A stretch of 64,000 bases of DNA from the NCBI GenBank assembly GCA_032622095.1, contig CP136061.1, forward strand, positions 97,339,345 through 97,403,344. The letters are read 5' to 3'. The first letter of the stretch is position 1; each line of letters begins with the position of its first letter. The stretch is from Siphonodentalium dalli (Eukaryota; Mollusca; Scaphopoda; Gadilida; Siphonodentaliidae). Position numbers and translations under genes: made by a program. Below the pieces are notes generated by a model. The model was not told the DNA's origin, did no database searches, and saw nothing but the letters and a program-made list of their open reading frames with translations. Positions 26,982-38,066 of the stretch are shown here, in pieces.

Positions 26982-27295
26982 TCACCTATTATCACATGTT
27001 ATAACGTTATTATTAATAATGCAAATGTGTATCATATATAGATGGTTATATGTATTTAATTGTTTATAAGTTATGTTTGTTGGAATAAATTATCGTATAT
27101 ATCATGCAGTGAACCAAAATATCTCCGCTAAGTTTCCTAAGCCAAACCATCGAAAGCTACCATTCATTACCATGTGGGTGATTTTTGGGCAATCGGCGCT
27201 AATGTCACAGCATTCGTGTCATATATAATCTAAATGTATAAATGCCAACATTTGAAGACATTTGACCCCAAATTGAATTTTGGCCCATGTATTCC

Positions 27296-27645
27296 AAGCC
27301 TGTTCTCCCGAAAACTATAACATTATCTGCTTATAATATAGCTTGTTTTAGATAATCTGCCCAATTTGAGTCGATAATGTGCTGAAAATGAGAACATTTT
27401 AGTCACAGTATCGACTCATAATGAGGCGATTCCGAGCTGATTATGTGCGGACAATGACATCAATAAGCCAGCTTACGACTTTTCAGGTGTACGCTCTTTA
27501 ACAGGTGTTTTCATGGTGGCCCGCGCCATAAAACGAAATAACGAGTAGGTGTGCATTATCTGCTTATTTCGAAATCGAATAATCACATTATGTACCTATG
27601 TCACATTATGGTCGATTATGTGCGTATTTCCGTGAGGATATGTTG
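27296..27645 (-). mobile_element. 'CAACATATCC' element family, copy b (inverted)
   Basis: In reverse orientation relative to copy a: it starts AAGCCTGTTCTCCC and ends GAGGATATGTTG. The shared core is present as cacttttcaggt-type sequence 'gtacgctctttaacaggtgt' then 'ggcccgcgccataaaacg'. The internal inverted motifs around attatcgactca are retained. Confidence 0.72.
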
Positions 27646-27938
27646 CTATTTCTACTAACAATTTATGTACAATGTTGTATGTTGGCAAAAACATCTTAAG
27701 TCACATACACTAACGGAATTCCAAGCATCAGTATGTTCCCTTAGATGCAATGGACATGTATGGTGGTGAAAATTTAAAGGCAATATTTATTATATTAGTG
27801 CCCTTTGTCACTGGGTATTCACATTACCTCACCTAGAGCCGTTGATTCATATTTCATCACGAATCCTGATCCCGTGCTGGTCTGGAGTAGAATATATAGG
27901 CCTACGCCCCACTGCGAGGGGTACGAATCCCCCTACTG
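27646..27938. other. Intergenic; tRNA-B-box-like string at 27919-27935
   Basis: 'gaggggtacgaatccccc' lies just left of the piggyBac-like MITE and resembles the T-arm of a tRNA. No acceptor stem, D-arm or anticodon arm could be assembled, so no tRNA or SINE is called. Confidence 0.3.
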
Positions 27939-28338
27939 TTAACCATTTACCCAACAGAAGGGCCCGGTGCCAATGCATTCTCTTATATATGGGAGTCGAC
28001 CATAGGTCGCCTCGCATATATAAGAGAATGCATTGGCTTAACACATTAAAAATTATAAAATTGTTAAAGAATGTAAGAAAAAATGGTAAAAAGTGTTAAA
28101 AAAAGATTTTTTTTAGGCCAATGCATTCTCTTATATATGCGAGGCGACCTATGGTCGACTCGCATATATAAGAGAATGCATTGGCACAGGGCATAACTGT
28201 AACTATCACAATGTGGTCAAGGAGCCGGTTCCAATGATATCCATATTTGTATGGTTCTATTGAGACAGACCGAAGATATTTTAAGCTGTTGAAGCTTTAT
28301 TTGGCCGGTTTTGGCCGTTTTGTTGGGTAAAGGGTTAA
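27939..28338 (+). mobile_element. piggyBac-like MITE copy B
   Basis: It has TTAA-CCATTTACCCAACA on the left and TGTTGGGTAAAGGG-TTAA on the right, 400 bp, the same length as copy C. It contains the same two GCCAATGCATTC hairpins with an AT-rich spacer. The right subterminal region holds the direct motif ggccggttttggccg. Differences from copy C are scattered point changes, so both copies are of similar, fairly recent age. Overlapping frames at 27842-28099 and 27847-28044 are products of the palindromes. Confidence 0.92.
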
Positions 28339-29400
28339 GGTGTGTTATGGGAGACCTGATGGTACTGGAGCGACCGTATCACGTGAGTCATTGACCTGCG
28401 GATAGGCTCAGCTCGTGGTTCGCTCTGTGCCTACATCTCATCAAGAGTTGACCCGGCTCACGCCTCTCCATGGTATTTCAGATTAAATTTATGCCATCTG
28501 TTGTAGTGTTCTTCCGGTGTTTGCAGTAAATATTTTGTTCATCTACATGATTGTTGAATGTTTACATGTAGTACTGTTAATGTCTGTCTCGCAGTGGAGA
28601 GGCACAAGGAGGCTGATATGTGCAGTGGCTAAACTGGACACCACTTCAGCTTTATACTGGTCTTTGGTCCGACAATAATTCGAAGGGTATTCCGATGTTT
28701 CGCTAAGTTCCAATGGTGGTGAGGTATATCCTTAGTACTTTGTTCTTAGCTTTTATCCGAATGTCATGAGACATGTATTTGTCATTGATAAAAGGCTACA
28801 ATGTATTGCTTGACAACTGAAATCTACAAACCAATATGGACTGGGGCAATAAGTTGCTCTCTCCTGATTGAGTGTTCAAGGAAAGTTCAATCTGATGCTC
28901 TTCTTGCACAGACACCAGCATCGGTTTTTCATCAAAAGACATTGAATAGTGGCAGATCTTTGTTTAGAACCAGCGATTTTTCTGAATCGGAATTAGTGGC
29001 TGAATAGGCACCACATGGAGCTACAGAAGTCCATAGATGGACAAACTGTTAATTTGTATATGTTATAACCTGCTTTTTTTCCAAATTGGCCAATAAAAGT
29101 TTCATTTGGCCAAACTTTTTTTTTCTGTCCAGGGCGGACACTGTCATGCAGATACCCTAGCGGGTTATAATTTATAAACCGATTCACACCCAGTGGAAAG
29201 GGGATTGAGCCACATTTAATACGATGATTCACTACCAATTACCATTCAACCAAAGGTTAATTTAATAGTTTGTGGTTATTCCTGTTGCACAATTAATCAA
29301 ATGATCGTTGACAATCGGATCACTTGCGTCAGCATTATTTAACAGCGTTGATAAACCATTTTGTCTCCGAATTTGTAAAAGTTTGTTTTACTGATGACGT
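28339..29400. other. Intergenic DNA
   Basis: I recognise only a diverged arm of the palindromic TA-MITE at about 29160-29215 (tttataaaccgattcacacc). The 68- and 81-residue frames have no recognisable domain. Confidence 0.4.
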
Positions 29401-29409
29401 GTTTCTGGA

Positions 29410-29710
29410 TTAAACAGATTCTTCCTGTTGATAATAAACTGTTTCGGCTGTTAGTGTTATTTTTCGTCTTGTCACCGTGGAATTATCGTTCAGAACACGG
29501 GAGGCAATGTTCGGGTAGTCTTCGGACTCGGACGTGAAACTATTCCACATTGCACGAAGTTTATGTGATGAAATATCACCGGCATTGATGACAAAAGACT
29601 TAACCAAACCTGTATATATTGCCTGGGCTTTCCGCGTATATGCATGCATGTATTTGTGAACAGTTTGTTGAATCTTCTCAATATTATCATTCCAAAGATC
29701 ATTACGTGAT
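29410..29710 (-). CDS. Possible coding fragment of unknown function
   Basis: A minus-strand frame runs from just inside an upstream stop to a TGA-free end, giving about 99 residues: SRNDLWNDNIEKIQQTVHKY, then MHAYTRKAQAIYTGLVKSF, then SSHKLRAMWNSFTSE, ending TVYYQQEESV and a stop at 29410. The composition is balanced and protein-like, unlike most open frames nearby, and it has amphipathic helical character. I do not recognise a family. It could be a terminal exon, a piece of a transposon protein, or chance. No polyadenylation signal or splice acceptor could be fixed. Confidence 0.22.
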
Positions 29711-30042
29711 TATTGTGGATTATACATTCCAAACAGGTTTGGATTTCGTTCAGATTACTTCCAATCACCCCGCCCCTCTCGACAAACCAAAAAATATTCA
29801 ATCGAAAATATTGGGTCCCAACCCATGCAGCCAACCCCTTCTATGACCGCTACCAATGGTATGATCAGTGTGCTAACTTCCCGAGTGACTGGTGCGGTCA
29901 TAGTTTAAACATATTTTATTGTATCATTAATGTACAATTGGGTTTGGGGCACAAGTTATACAACTTATGTAGCACCTCTCCCCATACAATTACACACGTT
30001 ATTATAACAACTGGTGCGATCATTATCATGGCATGTGCAGCT

Positions 30043-30116
30043 CTACACAAGAAATATTGTTCATGAATTGGAGTAATCTGATTGGCCGATGGGTGTGAAG
30101 CGGTTTATAAGAAAAA
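30043..30116. mobile_element. Half copy of the palindromic TA-MITE
   Basis: acaagaaatattgttcatga, then attggagtaatctgattgg, then gcggtttataag matches the left arm of 26813-26981. The right arm is missing, so it is truncated or recombined. Confidence 0.65.
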
Positions 30117-30840
30117 TTATCATTTGACCTTCAATCGGTTGTAACACCCACCGACAATGAATGTTGGATAGATGAAGATATATTTAACTACATATGTTCC
30201 AAATACATTGCGATTATTAAATGTTAGGGTTATGGTCATGGCTGGGTACATTGTAAAAGAGTAATCATGTGTACACGGTGGTCTATTTCTGATCACGATC
30301 AGAAGTATTGCACGAAATAAAACAGCATTCTGACTGTCACGTTTCATATGCTGCAATGGATCGTCCATGTCCAATATGGGACTATGAACTTAAGATTCAA
30401 AGATGTAAGGGTGAGAAACATTTGTCAAATTTTGATACTTAGAAAATAGTTGGAGCTCATCATTTCCTCAGGTCACACACTCAGCTATCGTTTCTACGAA
30501 AAAGTTTCTTGATGCCAGCACTCAGATGGAGGTTGAAAGCAACGTCATCAGTGTATCCAGCATACATGTATCCTCTGCAAATGTGTTCATAATGGACCAA
30601 TAATATTCACATAGGTTCATATTTGGATTATTTTATTCTTCGATAAGCCCATAATGGACTTGTACCCGTTATTCAGTTTTATGGCGCGGACCACCGTGAA
30701 AACACATTATAAAGAGTGTATATCTGGTATGTCGTGCGTTGGTTTATTTGTGTTATTTTCCGCCCATAAATGAACATAATAAATCAATAAGAGTCGATAA
30801 TGGGACTACAATTGCTCTCATTTCAGTTCGTTGTGGACTC

Positions 30841-30972
30841 AAAATGAGGCGATTCTATGCCCATTATGAACCTAAAATGAGGCGATTCTATGCCCATTAT
30901 GAATCTAAAATGAGGCAATTGTATGCCCATTATGAACCTAAAATTAGGCGATTATATGCCCATTATGAACCT
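30841..30972. repeat. 33-bp minisatellite inside element copy c
   Basis: Four copies of aaatgaggcgattctatgcc plus cattatgaacct, starting at 30842, 30875, 30908 and 30941. The unit is one of the element's internal motifs (aaatgaggcgattct also occurs once in copies a and d). As 33 is divisible by three, one frame reads a repeated 11-residue peptide; this is not evidence for coding. Confidence 0.92.
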
Positions 30973-31262
30973 ATATTATCCCAACTATACATGTAGTACT
31001 AACTATCTTCCGATAACGATTATTTTGTATGTTACTATCTTGTCACTATTCTGTATATATATACGTGAAATGATTCCACATGAAGGAGGCTGCGATATTC
31101 ACAGTGAACACCAGCGAGATAGGAGTTGGCCATTGCGACTGACCCCCTCCCATGGAGCCTGACGCATGCATATTACTATATATAGACGAGCATCATTTTT
31201 ATCATGCAACAACTCAATTATTGAAAACTCCCCACCATTGTCATCATTCCACGACTCATCTG

Positions 31263-31295
31263 CCCCCCCCCCCCTCCTGTCTTCTACTTTCTTAT

Positions 31296-31333
<38 letters not shown>

Positions 31334-31351
31334 TCTCTCTCTTTCCCTGCC
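31263..31351. repeat. Poly-C and (CT)n microsatellite
   Basis: A 12-C run at 31263-31274 is followed by (CT)n from about 31299 to 31342 with short interruptions. Confidence 0.93.
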
Positions 31352-31703
31352 TCTTGCTATCCCTAACACTAACTTATCCCTGTTTCCATCCCTAACTCAA
31401 ACTTAGTTAGATATCTCCATTTCTCCTAAAAAAAACATTATTTAAATCCTTTCCCGTCTGATCGATACCCCTCCCTCACTTATTGGGGAAGGGGCATTTC
31501 GCCAAAGAGGAGAAGACTTCATATAAGCCCTCGGGCTTGTCTGATCCTCCTTTCCATAATTATCTCTTATCTCTTATATTTGCATATTTGTATCATCTGT
31601 ATATTATGTTATGTTGGATTTGGAAATAAGTTTACACTATTATGAACCTAAAACAAATCATATTATAAGCACATATCGTGATAATTTTCACGAGAACAGG
31701 CTG

Positions 31704-32225
31704 GTGTATCACGACCATCTAAAATTGAAGACACCGATATTTCTTCTGTTCCAGGACCTGTAGGCCATGGACACATCTACTGAATTCAGAGAGTTGCTAC
31801 AACACAATATACTCACACTGATCCTGCATGGTGCTACTACAAAACAAAAAAAACTCAAAATCTCTCAAACGTTTTGACTCTCAGAAAGATATGTTGATTT
31901 TTCAGTATGGAAAGTTTGACACAATGCTCGAAGAGAAAGGATTGACGTCGCACCAAACAGAATGGGAAGGTTGAAGTTGAAACAATGTTGACACGAACCC
32001 GACCGCCAACTTGACGCTTGTTGATAAAGGCTCACGCCGGATTCAACAATTACCACAAATATCTTGTCATAGCAAAATCCGACGTTATAAATTGTATTCA
32101 TATACTAATTGTATGCGTTTTATTTTTGTATATGTTTTGACACTAGTCAGTTCTTGAATGTACATGTACATTGTATATTCCTGACACCAATCTGTTACAT
32201 CTCTATGGAGCCCAGGAGGTGACAT
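31704..32225. other. Intergenic DNA
   Basis: No gene or repeat recognised. The 78-residue minus-strand frame at 31865-32101 has no known motif. Confidence 0.4.
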
Positions 32226-32330
32226 GGATTATTAATTCGTGCGCATGGATTATTAATTCGTGCGCACGGATTACTATTTCGTGCGCACGGATTATTAATT
32301 CGTGCGCACGGATTATTAATTCATTTAATT
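32226..32330. repeat. 21-bp minisatellite
   Basis: Four full units and one decayed unit of ggattattaattcgtgcgca + c start at 32226, 32247, 32268, 32289 and 32310. Each unit holds the palindrome gtgcgcac. It ends in attcatttaattcattt. Confidence 0.93.
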
Positions 32331-32446
32331 CATTTCCTCTTGTGTGCTTTTATTTGCATATATCTCATTGTTTTAGACTCACCCACTGTTTGCTTTATAT
32401 ACACAGTTGCCTCGCTACGATAAATGTTGACTCCCTGGTTCTATTC

Positions 32447-33055
32447 TGCAACATATCCTCGCGCCAATATGCACATTATCGACATATAATGTATAATAGG
32501 TATATAATGTATAATAGGCATATAATGTATAATAGGCATATAATGTATAATAGGCATATAATGTATAATAGGTATATAATGTATAATAGGTATATAATGT
32601 ATAATGGGTATATAATGTATAATAGGTACATAATGTATAATAGGTACATAATGTATAATAGACATATAATGTATAATAGGCATATAATGTATAATAGGTA
32701 TATAATGTATGATAGGTATATAATGTATAATAGGTATATAATGTATAATAGGTATATAATGTGATTATTCGATTCTGAAATTAGACAGATAATGGATTCA
32801 TGGCGTTATTTTGTTTTATAGCGCGGGCCACAGTGAAAATATATGTTAAAGAGCGTACACCTGAAAAGTCGTGATTTTACTTATTTGTGTCATTGCTGAC
32901 CTGCTTAGAATCACCTCATTACGATAATGTGATTACAACGCTCTCATTACAGCACATTATCAACTCAAAATGGGGCGATTCTAAGCAGATTATCTACATA
33001 CAACAAGTTCCAATATAAGTAGTTAATGTGCGGGTTTCCGCGAAAACATGTTGTA
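32447..33055 (+). mobile_element. 'CAACATATCC' element family, copy d, with 18-bp minisatellite
   Basis: The left end is CAACATATCCTCGCG, the right end CGCGAAAACATGTTG. The flank reads TATTCTg on the left and TATTCTt on the right, a possible 6-7 bp target duplication. The core (gcgcgggccacagtgaaaat then gttaaagagcgtacacctga) is at 32820-32865, with inverted motifs at 32910-32990. The element is enlarged by an 18-bp tandem array near its left end. Confidence 0.72.
32483..32760. repeat. 18-bp minisatellite inside element copy d
   Basis: About 15 units of ggtatataatgtataata, with gtatat, gcatat, gtacat and gacatat variants. The unit derives from the element's own left subterminal sequence (compare ataggtacataatgtgatta in copy a). 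Both strands are open in one frame only because the unit is a multiple of three without stops; the 197- and 80-residue products are artefacts. Confidence 0.95.
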
Positions 33056-33237
33056 TTCTTAGGCATGACTAGGCCTAGTGACCGAAAGGACGTTATACTC
33101 AAATAACTCATTATGAATTCTGACAGAAAATAATTGTGAAACATAAATTTGAGGATATATTTTATTATATTTTCGAGCACCATCTGAGTGACATTTGAAA
33201 TGGTAACAGTTGTATCCACCCAAAATTTACCCAGTGT

Positions 33238-34281
33238 ATGAATACTCCAAATTATTATTCACATTCGAAATCATTTAAATTCAACGCTTCTGCTGAATTC
33301 AACGGTCCATGTGATGATACCTTAATTCAAAATTCCCCAATATATCCACAATGGTCAGTTGGCGAGCTATATGTCCAAAAACCGAATGATATAAGTGTTG
33401 AATCACTTGACACATCGTTGAATAAAAATTATTTTTCGAACACTGTTACCGTGAACACGGAAAGAACGATCAGGGGTGAACAAGATGTTTTATTCGATAA
33501 CCATAAATACACATGTACTTACTCTGAGCACATTTCAGGTTCCAGAGGTAAGTCTGTAAACCTCGTCGATGGTAATTATTACACTAACTCTCAGAGGTCC
33601 GTGTGTGATAATAATGAACACATTGTTGATACCGAATATCACGGTGACGACGAAATCGATAACGATGGTGTAGATAATTATTATGTTTATGACTATGGAA
33701 TAAATATATGGAGAGGTCTTGATACTTTCTTCCAAGAAAATAATTATGCATGTATTAACCCGCAACATTTATCAGAAAATGAACACCTACATTTTCAAAA
33801 CACTGTTAGTTATAATGGTGGTGATGATCATGGTGATGATAGCGACGAAGAGGGTAATGGTGATGATGCTGGTGGAGATGAGGGTGATCATAACGGTGAC
33901 GACGAGGGTGAAAATGATGGTGGGGTTGATGACGATACTGGTGATGAGAATGCCGATGGTGATGGTGATGATGAGGAGGAGGACGACGACGATGATGATG
34001 CTGATGATGATGATGATGATTATGATGATGATGAAGGGGGTGACGATACTGACGATGAAGATGATGATGATCATGATGCTGGTGGAACGAACAATATTAG
34101 AATACTTTCGCTTAATGTGGGTGGTATAATGAAACGCCTCAATTACCCTGAGTTCCTTTCTTTGATTATGAGATATGATGTTTTGTGTTTAACAGAGATT
34201 AAAGTGCATGCCACAGACGATTTACAAATTCCTGGATTTGAGATAATCGCGAAGAAATGCAGACCGAATAATGTAACTTGA
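33238..34281 (+). pseudogene. LINE ORF, N-terminal part: acidic region and endonuclease start
   Basis: The 347-residue frame starts MNTPNYYSHSKSF. Residues 1-185 are rich in Asn, Tyr, Asp and His with loose internal echoes (YSEHISGS, NNEHIVDT, NPQHLSEN). Residues about 195-280 are almost entirely Asp, Glu and Gly. From about residue 285 NNIRILSLNVGGI and VLCLTEIK are the first two catalytic motifs (Asn and Glu) of an APE-type endonuclease. The frame ends at TGA shortly after FEIIAKKCRPNN. The acidic region in front of the endonuclease in the same frame is unusual; it could be a true N-terminal domain of this family or a fused minisatellite-like GATGATGAC expansion. Confidence 0.8.
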
Positions 34282-34777
34282 AGATTATGTAGATTTAGAA
34301 TCTTCGCAAGATGAATCCGATTATCTAACGACTTATCTACAGGCAACAAGAGACATGGTAATTTATAAACGCGCATCGGAAGACATCGGGAGGCCCAACG
34401 CATACGGTTATCGACTGCTTCACCTAACAAAATTTACCAAAGAATATATTATGAACGGACGGTTAGGAGCAGACAAGGGTATAGGCAAGAAAACATGTCG
34501 TGGTGCCAGTGTCGTAGATTACGCTTTAGGGTCTGAGGAGGTATTTGGTCTCATTAGTGATTTTGAAATCCTTGAATTTTCTTGTCTCACGTCTGATGTC
34601 CACTGTGCACTCAATATCGAGATTAGCAGTAGTATATCGTGCGAACAACTTGCATCTTCTTCTGATCACTTTGAATCGGAGGGACACAGTTTGCCATCGC
34701 GAATCAAAAAATGGGAAAACGATAAATCGGAAGAATTCATAAACTTAGTTGGGATGCGCGCGGACGAATGCAGGTAA
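34282..34777 (+). pseudogene. LINE endonuclease, C-terminal part after a deletion
   Basis: The frame continues one register away: LEDYVDLESSQDESDYLT, then DIGRPNAYGYRLLHL and NGRLGADKG, TCRGASVVDYALGSEEV. In related LINEs LEDYV-type sequence directly follows the GDFNART catalytic motif, and TC.G.SVVDY is the C-terminal motif. The intervening segment carrying the GDFN motif is absent, so about 80-100 residues are missing at the 34280 junction. The endonuclease cannot be active. The frame stops at 34777, overlapping the next frame at 34768. Confidence 0.82.
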
Positions 34778-35712
34778 TTTTTGAAAAGTATTGTGATGGA
34801 CATACGTGTATGACATCGAATACCGCGCATTGTGCTTCTCAAATTGCGAACATTTTAACATCTGCAGCAGAAGAAATATTTGGTAAATCTGATCGGAAAT
34901 TTGTTAAAGCCGATAATGCTAACTTTAAGCATAGAAACAACAGGCCATGGTTTGACAAAGAATGTAGAATCAAACGAAAAAGGTTTAACAGAGCCAGAAA
35001 GAAGTTTAATAAAAATAAATCCGTATTAAATAAAGCCGCTTTAAGATCTGTAAGTAAAATTTACAAGAACACAATGAATAAGAAAATTGTTTCTATGAAC
35101 GAACGTTGCAATAACGAACTTCGGTATCTTTCGCAGAGGTCTACGGGCGAATTTTGGCGAACGCTCGAAAAGTACTCATCCAGCAGAACGGCCCAAACTG
35201 AAATTCCCATTGGGGTGGACGATTTCTTTGAACACTTTAAATCCCTGAATGTGGAAGAGGAAACAACTCAACTAGAACCCCTAATTAACGAAATGTTTGG
35301 TCTAGAAACAACTGACGAATTGAACAACCCCATCAGTTCAGAAGAAATCGCTAGTGTTATTGACAAGTTAAAATTCAATAAATCAAGTGGTGTTGATCGG
35401 GTCTCGAATGAGTACATCAAGACAACTAAAGACATTATGTTACCATACTACACTCGTCTATTCAACTCTATACTTGATACTGGCGTTTTCCCCGATGAAT
35501 GGACAACAGGGTTAATTGTACCCCTATATAAAAATAAAGGTTCTCGTAACAACCCAGATTCATATAGGGGAATAACTTTGCTTAGTTGTATTGGAAACGT
35601 GTTTACCGGCATTCTAAATAAGCGGCTATCAGACTACATAGAACGGCAGGGAATTTTGAGCGATAATCAGTCTGGGTTCAGGAAACAACGTTCCACTTTA
35701 GACAATATTTAA
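34768..35712 (+). pseudogene. LINE linker and N-terminal reverse transcriptase
   Basis: The Lys/Arg-rich linker includes RPWFDKECRIKRKRF, a motif typical between endonuclease and RT. RT follows with SGVDRVSNEYIK, FPDEWTTGLIVPLYK, DSYRGITLLSCIGNVF and QSGFRKQRST (motifs 0-2). It ends at an in-frame TAA (35710) after LDNI; the same frame continues on the far side with ILYALFEIYLRGGKK, so the stop is a point nonsense mutation. Confidence 0.9.
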
Positions 35713-37290
35713 ATATTATACGCACTTTTTGAAATTTATTTGAGAGGTGGGAAGAAACTCTTTTGCACTTTCGTAGACTTCAAGAAAGCATTTGATACCG
35801 TTTGGCGACAGGGTCTGTGGGTAAAACTCTTGAGAAGTGGAATAAACGGAAAATTCTTCCAGGTAATCAGATGTATGTACCAGACCACCAAAGCTTGCGT
35901 TATGAGGGGTGGTCGGAGATCTGAATATTTTTTATGCACAACAGGAGTGAAACAAGGGGAAAATCTTTCGCCTCTTCTATTCTCGCTGTATCTGAATGAC
36001 CTTGAGGATTTCCTAGAAAGCTGCTCTATCGACGGTTTGAAATACCTGTCATCTAGTATGTATGAACACCTTGGCGCATATTTGAATTTGTTCTGAATTC
36101 TTTATGCAGACGACACTGTTATTTTTTCCGACAATGCACGTGATATGCAACGTTCACTAGATGCCTTCAGCGATTATGCAAGTTCATGGGAACTGAAGGT
36201 AAACACACAGAAGACTAAGGTTATGATTTTTGGCAACAAAAGGGCTGAATCTGACATAAAATTCTATATTGATGGACATGAACTAGAAGTTGTTGATGAA
36301 TTCATTTACCTTGGTGTTAAATTATTTTATAACGGACGATTTTGTCGCGCGATAAAACATAACCGCTTGAAAGCAACAAAGGCTATGTATGGACTACTCT
36401 CCAAGGTTCGAAAACTGTCCCTATCAACCGACCTGGCATTGAAACTTTTTGACTGGCTCATCAAGCCAATCCTTCTGTATGGGTGCGAAGTTTGGGGGTG
36501 CGAAAATCTAAGGGACATAGAAGCCGTCCATTTAAATTTTTGCAAGTCATTAACACATATGAAGAATAGTACTCCAAATTACATGGTATACGGTGAGCTC
36601 GGTCGTTGGCCTCTTTACATTGAGGTAAAAAAGAGAATGATATCATATTGGTCAAGACTGATAACCCAACCTGACCACAGACTAATGCACAAACTGTACA
36701 GACTGTTGATCTCCGTTGAAATGAGTGGGAAAAAGGTTCGATTGATTGATTGCTATAGGATAACCCTTCAGTCTACTGGGTTCGATGATACTTGGCATCG
36801 CCAAAAGACGATGACACCTTCGATGATAGGCAGTATGCACTCAGCTTTGATTAATACTTTTAAATCAGATTGGGATAGGGATATATCTGCATCTTCTTCT
36901 CGTGGTGAATTATACAGACATCTTAAAACCAAGCCCACTCTCAGTATTTTTTATTATGAATTGTCATTTAATGACAGAGTAAGTATTCAAAAAATCCGAA
37001 CAGCGAATCATAGATTGGGAGTAGAAGTGGCTAGATGGGGCAAAAATAAAAAGGGGAATAAAACGCAGCTTGTGTGCCCTCTTTGTGAGGTCTCTATATC
37101 AGACGAGTATCATTTTATAATAGTTTGTCCGAAGTTAGCAGACATTAGAGAAAAACTTATCTCAAATGAGTATTGGACAAATGGATCCATTGATTATCTG
37201 TATAAACTTTTGAACTCTACTGATCTCATTCAACTAAAAAATCTCGCAAAATTCATACGCATAGGCATGAAGCGATATGAAGACAACTGA
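35713..37290 (+). pseudogene. LINE reverse transcriptase palm/thumb and C-terminal zinc domain
   Basis: Motif A is TFVDFKKAFDTVWR, motif B GVKQGENLSPLLFSLYLNDL, motif C LYADDTVIF immediately after the in-frame TGA at 36094-36096, and motif E FIYLGVKLFYNG. The thumb region includes PILLYGCEVWGCENL. The C-terminal region has TANHRLGVEVARW and the zinc motif CPLC-x8-H-x4-C (CEVSISDEYHFIIVC). The frame is otherwise intact to the natural stop at 37288-37290. Apart from the two nonsense codons the catalytic aspartates are retained. Confidence 0.92.
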
Positions 37291-37392
37291 GGCAGACGGA
37301 ATGGTAAATTTAAGGGTCACAACTGACAATTTTAGTGCTAACCAGTTATTAATCAGTCCTCATTAATACTTGGTGCATATTGTATCATGACT

Positions 37393-37613
37393 ATTCGATA
37401 TTTGATGACTTAAATATCTCTTATACGTGAGTATACTCTATTGAATATTATATACTACACGCAAATATAACGATGATTGATACCCCAGCATACACCGATA
37501 CATTCATACAGCATACATTCGATATTTGATGACTTAAATATCTCTTATACGTGAGTATACTCTATTGAATATTCTATACTACACGCAAAGATAACGATGA
37601 TTAATACCCCAGC
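37393..37613. repeat. ~97-bp direct duplication in the LINE 3' UTR
   Basis: attcgatatttgatgactta starts at 37393 and again at 37517 (offset 124 bp); the copies agree through gataccccagcataca-type sequence with about four differences. Part of the 3' UTR of the plus-strand LINE. Confidence 0.9.
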
Positions 37614-38066
37614 ATACAGCATGATTAAGAATAAGTAGTAGGCCCCTATATCTCGATTCATGTTATATTGTCGAGCACCGCAATCAAAACAAAGTCACCC
37701 GTGAACTAATTTTACTTTTACGTGGTATCTATTGATTCTTTATATTTTGGGGTATAGTTATATAAGCAATTGTCGATGGTAATCGAAACTGTATTCATTT
37801 AATATGTTCGCGGGTGGATACTTGTATATATGTGTACATATGTTCTACATTATGCATGTCATTATATGTTATATTTTCCTTGTATCATGTCAAAATGGCT
37901 GGAAATAAACAATCAATCAATCAATCAATCAGTGTGCCGACATTGACATTAGCACCTCCCTATCACATCAACACACTCACAGTCATGATATACGTAGGCA
38001 GTTCTAGGCACACATTTTTTCGCTGCTCACAACTTCACACCAACTAGCAAGGTCTCAGTGTTGGCA

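Larger units (their letters stand above)
30561..31703 (+). mobile_element. 'CAACATATCC' element family, long copy c with internal expansions
   Basis: The left end is CATACATGTATCCTCTGC and the right end TTCACGAGAACAGGCTG. Flanks read gtgtatcCAG on the left and GTGTATCacg on the right, a possible 7-bp target duplication (GTGTATC). The shared core (ttatggcgcggaccaccgtg then aaaacacattataaagagtg) is at 30680-30722. At 1.14 kb it is three times longer than copies a and b because it contains a 33-bp minisatellite, a poly-C/CT microsatellite and extra sequence, possibly a nested insertion at about 30975-31620. Confidence 0.6.
33238..37931 (+). mobile_element. LINE retrotransposon, nearly full length but defective
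   Basis: A single large ORF can be followed on the plus strand: unusual N-terminal region with acidic tract (33238-34089), endonuclease start (34090-34281), deletion, endonuclease end (34282-34777), linker and RT (34768-36300), thumb and a C-terminal zinc motif (to 37290), then 3' UTR and an (AATC)n tail at 37909-37931. Lesions are a deletion near 34280, a frameshift near 34765, TAA at 35710-35712 and TGA at 36094-36096. The few lesions suggest moderately recent insertion. The tetranucleotide tail, not poly-A, marks the 3' end. The exact clade is not assigned. Confidence 0.9.

Noticed and set aside
27915-27936. tRNA gene or tRNA-derived SINE
   Set aside because: Only a B-box-like string gaggggtacgaatccccc is present; no A box, anticodon arm or acceptor stem fits.
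27842-28099. ORFs containing ARCQCILLYMGVDHRSPRIY / QCILLYM (also at 48840, 61823)
   Set aside because: They are the translated hairpins of the piggyBac-like MITEs in both orientations.
32171-32764. 197-residue open frame with repeated NRYIMY peptide
   Set aside because: It is the translation of 21-bp and 18-bp tandem repeats; both strands are open, and the repeat arises inside a non-coding transposon.
33719-34129. Met/Val-rich and Ile-rich frames across the acidic tract (plus frame 33719-34129 and minus frame 33787-34074)
   Set aside because: These are shifted readings of the GATGATGAC-rich stretch that encodes the acidic tract of the LINE.
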